Assembly (NCBI GenBank): GCA_029379385.1
Contig: CM055612.1
Coordinates: forward strand, 17,360,001-17,424,000
Direction: 5' to 3'
DNA from: Quillaja saponaria
Taxonomy: Eukaryota; Streptophyta; Magnoliopsida; Fabales; Quillajaceae
Length of the DNA: 64,000 nt
Numbering within the stretch: position 1 is the first letter of the stretch; every line of letters starts with the position of its first letter. The notes beneath the pieces are model-generated. The model did not search any database, was not told the DNA's origin, and was given only the letters and a program-made list of their open reading frames with translations. Made by a program: the position numbers and the translations under genes. Of the stretch, positions 59,123 to 64,000 are shown piece by piece.

Positions 59123-59320
59123 ATGAATTCGGAGTTGAAGTATGCTACTGTTATAAAGTTAATAGGCAGGACAGGTTCAAGAGGGCAAGTGACTCAAGTG
59201 CGAGTGCAGTTTACTGATGATACAAAGAGACAAATCACTAGGAACGTCAAGGGACCTGTCAGAGAAGGAGATATCCTCACTCTCATGGAGTCCGAAAGGG
59301 AAGCAAGAAGGCTGCGTTGA
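59123..59320 (+). CDS. RPS28: 40S ribosomal protein S28 (eS28), copy B
   Basis: A 65-residue eS28, identical to copy A except Leu instead of Val at residue 13 (G-to-T at the first codon base) and one silent A-to-T change. The [15 protein letters not shown] and [10 protein letters not shown] signatures are intact. The gene layout is shared: a non-coding first exon ending at 57722 (CCAG|GTACGT), an intron of 1388 bp to 59110 (TTTCAG), ATG 12 nt later, and AATAAA at 59402-59407. Position 13 is Val in copy A and, as I recall, in Arabidopsis; human eS28 has Val-Leu nearby, so the change looks mild. The gene appears functional. It could compensate for, or differ in expression from, copy A because its upstream region differs. 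Confidence 0.96.
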   Translation: MNSELKYATVIKLIGRTGSRGQVTQVRVQFTDDTKRQITRNVKGPVREGDILTLMESEREARRLR

Positions 59321-59660
59321 GATAATCATCTTACACAACCAAATGCCCCTCTTGCGAGATTTTTTCGCTAAATCAAACTATTTGCTGGGATTGCTTTCTT
59401 GAATAAAATTTTACACTGAACTTGTCTCTTTGCAAAGGATTTAGTAGTTTTTTATTCTTCTGATCTAAGTGGAGAAAAACGTTCCTTTTTGCATGCATGC
59501 TTTGATGATGTTTTAGAAGAAATGGAACAATTTCTTATTTTTCTAATTCCTTTGCATCTATTTCTTTACTTCTCTTGTCTTCATTCTCGGATGTTCCCTA
59601 AATCTTTTACGGGTCAGGAAAATCATCAATTAATAAATTACAATCTTAAGAGCCAATGTA

Positions 59661-62313
59661 CGTGCAGTATGCACCAAATTTCTATCAACCTTCACAAAAC
59701 TATAGAAACCAAAATTATGAATAGACAAAATGTCAAGCAAATGAGTAACTGTTTCAGAAGAGAAATAAAACTGTCAACAAAGAAAATGCTGTATATGTAA
59801 CCAAACAGTCAGCTCCCATCATCCAACATCGTCTTCGCCTTTTCAAACAACAACGGAAGTGAAAAAAATTCACTTTTGAATCCATTGTCATATAATATTT
59901 TCCTCCAACGTTCATTGAGATATAGTAAAAGTAAGAAAAAAGATACCTTACACATTGTATTTATACCAGTCTCCCTGCATTCCTACCATTCTCTATCCCC
60001 GTGCAGGGTCTCACAAAATATTTATAACTCTCTCTCATATCTTATAACTTTCGCAACCTATTATAACTTTCTCATACAGGCAGTGGCAGATGGAGGCCGG
60101 ATGTAGGTAGAGCTTAGTGAGGGCAGCTGACTCCACTGGATTTTAAAAAAAGTACCCGACAAGTATATAAAAGTTATAAAATTGACACTACTGAATTATG
60201 TAAAAAAAAAAATTTATACCCCACACATTTTAAAATTTGCTAATTGATCTAATATTATTGGTCCACAAATAAAAGTTACAATATAAAATAAAGCTATTGG
60301 TTTTGGCCACAAATTAAACATCAAATTACATAATTGTATCTTGATCCAAGTCCAAACTCAATAAAGTAATAGTTAAAATAAAAATAATTGTGTCTTCTAG
60401 TTTTAGGGATTAGGAAGAGTTAAACTTGAAAGAGTCTTTTAATCATCAATGAGGGGCCAAAATGATTTTGCATAATTGGAATGAGAAAGGGAATGGGAAT
60501 GGAATAATCATTTCATTCTATTGTTTAGTAGGGACAGTGAAGAATAATTATTTCATTCTATTTACTAATTTTCTACGCAGTTTTTAAATATGAAATAATA
60601 TCAAAGTTATATTAAAATGACAAAGATATCCCTTTATAGATAAAGTAATAAATTTATATTATTTTAAAATGATAAAAATATCCCTCTATAGATAAAGTAA
60701 TAAAAATTAAACATAATTTATGAAAAATATAAATTTCTTAATTTTTTAATTAATTTAAAAAAAATGATAATATTTATTTATTATTAATTATTATTATTTC
60801 TTATTTTTATTATTTATTAATATTAATATTTTAGTTTAAAATTACTTAACTAATTTATTTATTTAACATTAATTATTTATTTATAATTATATTATTTACA
60901 ATGATATGAAAGGATATTTTTACCATTTGACTAAAATAAATTGATTTATTATTATTTTTATATACAAATTTTTTATTTTTTATTTTATATAATTTTTATT
61001 TTTTAATGTGATATGAAGGGTATTTTTGTCATTTGACTAGATTAAATAATAAATATATTTTTATTTATGAATAATATTATTATTTTATTAATATTCAACT
61101 TTTTATTTTTACTTGATAAAATAGTTTTTATTATCATTTAAGTGAACTAAACCAATTCCATAAAAATATGAATAAGTAATCTTACCCTTTTAGGTGGGTT
61201 TGAGGATTCCTATTTTCATGGAATAAACTGGCTGGAATGGAATGAGTATTTTGAGGTCAAAAATGTACCAAATGAAAAAATGTTCATTCCATAGAATCAT
61301 ATGTGGAATGGAATGATTCCATGGAATGACAATTCATGCATACCAAACTAGCCCTTACTGTATGCTCGTATGGGTGACAAATCAAACAACAATTTAAGAA
61401 AAATTATTTTTTATATTAAGGATTAGTGAAATATTTTTATTTTATATTAAAAATTCATAAAACAATTATATTTTACATTAATGTTGTCTTATAATTTTGA
61501 TGCATAAGTTGAAATTTGAATATTATGATGTACAATAAACCTAGCAATTGTCATATTAAATATTATGAACTATATTTGACTATTTGTGATATGATTTTCT
61601 TATTATTTAATGATTATTAAATTTTTATCTTTAGTTTTCGTATGTATTTAGTATTTATAATTAATCAAAAAAATTATATAATATTTAAATATAGAATTCA
61701 ATATATTTATGATGTCATCAAGCCGACTCTGGTTGTTTTAAAACATTGCAACAAAATCAAGACAATAATTGAATTTCTCTAGGCCAAGTAATATCCATAA
61801 CAATGATTTTGGTGCACTACATCATCCTCCCCATGAGGAAAAGAACTAGTCCTCGAGTTGGCATCATTCTCTCCAAGAGAAGATGACAAATCCTAAATAT
61901 TGAAAGTAGAATGAGTATTCATATTTGGAGGAAGATCAATTTTGTAAGCTTTGTCATTAATCTTCTTTAACACTCGACAAGGGGCCAATTTTCTTTTCTT
62001 TTAGCTTGTTATAGGAATCAGTTGGAAGCCTCTCATTCTTTAGATTAATAAACCAAAACAAGATCACATTCAGACTAAGTTTGGATCCATTGAATTGTAC
62101 TTGAAGTATAATTCTTATAATTCTATAAACAATTACAAACCTCATGTTCTTCAAGGGTTTATGGAGTAGAACAAAAAAAACCAACTATGTAATATAGTCA
62201 ACAATGAAAATGCAGTATATATAACCCAACACTCAACTCCCATCATCCAAAATTGCCTCCGCCTTTGCAAACAACAGTGGAAGTGAAAAACTTTCACTTT
62301 TGATTCATAATTA
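59661..62313. other. 2.65-kb segment present only in duplication copy B
   Basis: No gene is supported. Two imperfect direct repeats of about 150-180 bp lie near its ends (59770-59950 and 62190-62400), sharing CTCCCATCATCCAA, a TTTGCAAACAACA-like word and GAAGTGAAAAA. The middle (60540-61150) is extremely AT-rich, with a 53-bp tandem (AAAGATATCCCT..TATAGATAAAGTAATAAA, about 60615-60715) and a doubled GATATGAA.GG.TATTTTT phrase. From 60475 to 60540 and 61210 to 61350 there are many GGAATG/CATTCC words, and ATACCAAACTAGCCC at about 61341 looks like a MITE end whose partner I could not find. Confidence 0.5.
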
Positions 62314-63104
62314 AATTGTTTCCAGCATCATTTTTATTGACAAATTTTATTTGTTGACAATTATATTTCACCTTCAATATTTACGAGATATAGCAAAAAT
62401 AACAAAAAAGTAAAATTAACAAACAATCTTACGTGATTCAGCACCCAATGTCTATGTCCATGAATAAGAATAGAAAATTGAATATACCAAGACATATTAT
62501 ATAAGCAGTCGAACCACTCTTCTTAATTACATTCTTACCAGTCTCTCATGAATCTCACACCCATACTACTCATGCGATCTCAAATATATTTATATCTCTC
62601 AAAATGCTATGTATTTATATTATATATACATAAAATTTGTCAAACTTTTAATTTCTAAGTATAGCTAGAAATCTAGAATTACTTAGGGATACCCGTGAAG
62701 GGTTAATGGGCCAGGCTTAACAATTGGACTTGAGTCTAGATAGATGAGAGAATGCCAAATGTAGTTAAATCACTCACAACCTAGAATCATACAAAATTGT
62801 CTGACATTATATTGTACATGCAATCAGTTTCAATCAAAACCATGATTTTTAAACAAATTTTCACCTTATACATAAGACACAATTCATTCACCCAAAGCAA
62901 CTACAAGTCAATATTTCAATCAAAAACCACAAGACTAGCCAGAACCTTGGCTCTGATACCAAAATATAACATCATGTCCCTCATTACTTTAATATTTTTT
63001 CCATAATCAAATACCTTAATCTATTAACATCTTCTTTTTATTTTCTTAGTTGTACTAGTTCCAATTATACTATAGCTACAAGCTTCGGCATCCCACATTA
63101 AAAC

Positions 63105-63812
63105 AAGAGTAAAAAGGAAATCCCAGTGAATGCTATTTCGTCTGCAGCTCCATCATTAGGGCAAACCCCATATCAGGCTGGGAAGGAATTTCTGGATTAT
63201 TTTTTTGTCAACTTTTCACAGTATACATATATATTTTTTTAAATATAATATTTTCAATTTTTAAAAATATAATTGAATTTTTTATATTTATTTATAAGCC
63301 ATTTAGCATTTTTTTTATTCTTTCAGTAGCCTTATCATTAACCACATTATTTTTCATCCTCTTTCTTTTGTCTAGGTCACCTTAATTTAGATAGAAGATC
63401 ATGACAATAGTAATCCAATTGAAATACCTTCATAATTAGAAATATCTAATTATAATAAATTAAAATGTAAAAATTATAGTAAATTTGACACATATTATAA
63501 GAACCAAAATAATAATTTAACCAAAAGAACCTAATGAATTGATCAATGTATGGGGCTAGAACTCTATTACCTCGTCCTGGTTAGAACTAATAACCAATGC
63601 ACATAAACCTAACGCATTTTTCAATATATATTTCTATTTGAAGATTATATCTAATTATATAATAATAATAAAATATTATTTGGATAAATGAAACCAAAAA
63701 AAGAAAAAGAAAAATTAGAGCAGATAATAATCGTTTAAAGCTAGATAAATACTTGATGAGAAAGAAGTCTTTTATGTGTGAAAGTCTTCTCCTCCTCAAA
63801 GAGTCCAATCAT
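63105..63812. other. Intergenic, AT-rich
   Basis: No gene is supported. The duplication ends at 63104. The minus-strand ORF near 63587-63808 is dominated by Leu/Ile/Tyr from AT-rich sequence and is not accepted. Confidence 0.4.
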
Positions 63813-64000
63813 GGAGTACCATCAGCAAACCCAGCCGCATAACAATTTTTCTTTTATCACCCAACACCTTCAAAAAAATCCCTAGAAATCAACATGAACC
63901 ACACTCATCGGCACTGACTGTATCAAACGCTGGTACTCCTTCAAGCCCCTTCCCTCCTCGGTTGATTCAGATGATGAAGCTGAACATCTCAATCAAATAA
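63813..64000 (+). CDS. Possible gene start or fragment at window edge
   Basis: Base composition becomes less AT-rich. From ATG 63813 a frame reads MEYHQQTQPHNNFSFITQHL and stops after 24 codons. A second frame, +1 relative to it, is open from about 63843 to the window end (IPRNQHEPHSSALTVSNAG, then TPSSPFPPRLIQMM). The two could belong to one gene broken by a single frameshift or divided by features beyond the edge. There is no recognisable domain, so the call is weak. Confidence 0.2.

Larger units (their letters stand above)
55993..63104 (+). repeat. Segmental duplication, copy B (RPS28 region)
   Basis: Second copy of 15850-20126 in the same orientation. It contains RPS28 copy B. It is longer than copy A because of 290 bp at about 57085-57380 and 2.65 kb at 59661-62313 that copy A lacks. 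After 62314 the alignment resumes (ATTGTTTCCAGCATC) and continues to 63104. Confidence 0.9.

Noticed and set aside
59489..59800. 103-codon plus-strand ORF downstream of RPS28 copy B
   Set aside because: The frame is not kept in the aligned copy A sequence and starts inside the RPS28 3' region.
60475..61360. Possible MITE bounded by GGAATG-rich ends
   Set aside because: The right end looks plausible (ATACCAAACTAGCCC), but no matching left terminus or duplication was found.
1..64000. CRISPR arrays, operons, bacterial promoters, organelle insertions, viral sequences
   Set aside because: No regularly spaced repeats with unique spacers, no polycistronic layout, and no recognisable plastid, mitochondrial or viral genes were seen.

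Overview
The window is nuclear DNA of a flowering plant, probably a eudicot. The evidence is AT-rich sequence, genes with long introns in the 5' UTR and GT/AG splice sites, a cytosolic 40S ribosomal protein gene with plant promoter motifs, and a dense nested stack of plant transposon types (L1-type LINE, tRNA-derived SINE, CACTA/En-Spm, LTR elements, TRIM, MITEs). I cannot name the species. Nothing bacterial, organellar or viral was seen.

Layout. 1-9725: a decayed minus-strand LINE whose reverse transcriptase, zinc-binding and RNase H-like parts are still readable. It is split by a complete non-autonomous CACTA element (849-4994, TSD TAA), an LTR-derived remnant (about 7660-9144) and a SINE (9386-9639, 15-bp TSD), and it carries a tandem array of about 240-bp units. 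9725-15743: a second CACTA element, left-truncated, with broken TNP2-type and Transposase_24-type genes and an intact right end. About 15850-20126: copy A of a segmental duplication containing RPS28. About 20770-25740 and 28930-36790: two diverged tandem copies of a unit holding an unrecognised minus-strand gene and a LINE remnant. Copy 2 was later hit by further LINE pieces and a complete TRIM (31425-32975, TSD ATACC). 28348-28807 and 38252-38729: two separate insertions of one hAT-like MITE, each with its own perfect 8-bp TSD. 39550-40672: a Harbinger-like MITE. 41573-45652: a probable 4-kb solo LTR (TSD TGGTG). 45874-46211: a long foldback. 47640-50040: a gene for a 79-residue membrane protein, probably mitochondrial. 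51882-54253: a non-autonomous LTR retrotransposon (TSD CTAAG). About 55993-63104: copy B of the RPS28 duplication.

What works. The only genes that look intact are the two RPS28 paralogues (65 aa, one residue different) and the 79-aa gene. All three use a leading non-coding exon and a 1.4-1.7 kb 5'-UTR intron. The two RPS28 copies differ more upstream than in the coding sequence: copy B has lost a TGGGCT (site II) motif, and an insertion/deletion of about 290 bp separates the copies upstream of the TATA box. The gene at 21-22.7 kb and its tandem paralogue have decayed in different places. Both CACTA and LINE coding regions are broken, so no autonomous transposon is visible. I did not find a clear new biological system; the best leads are the reciprocal gene decay, the repaired deletion next to RPS28 copy A, and the cleanly bounded, possibly uncatalogued small elements.
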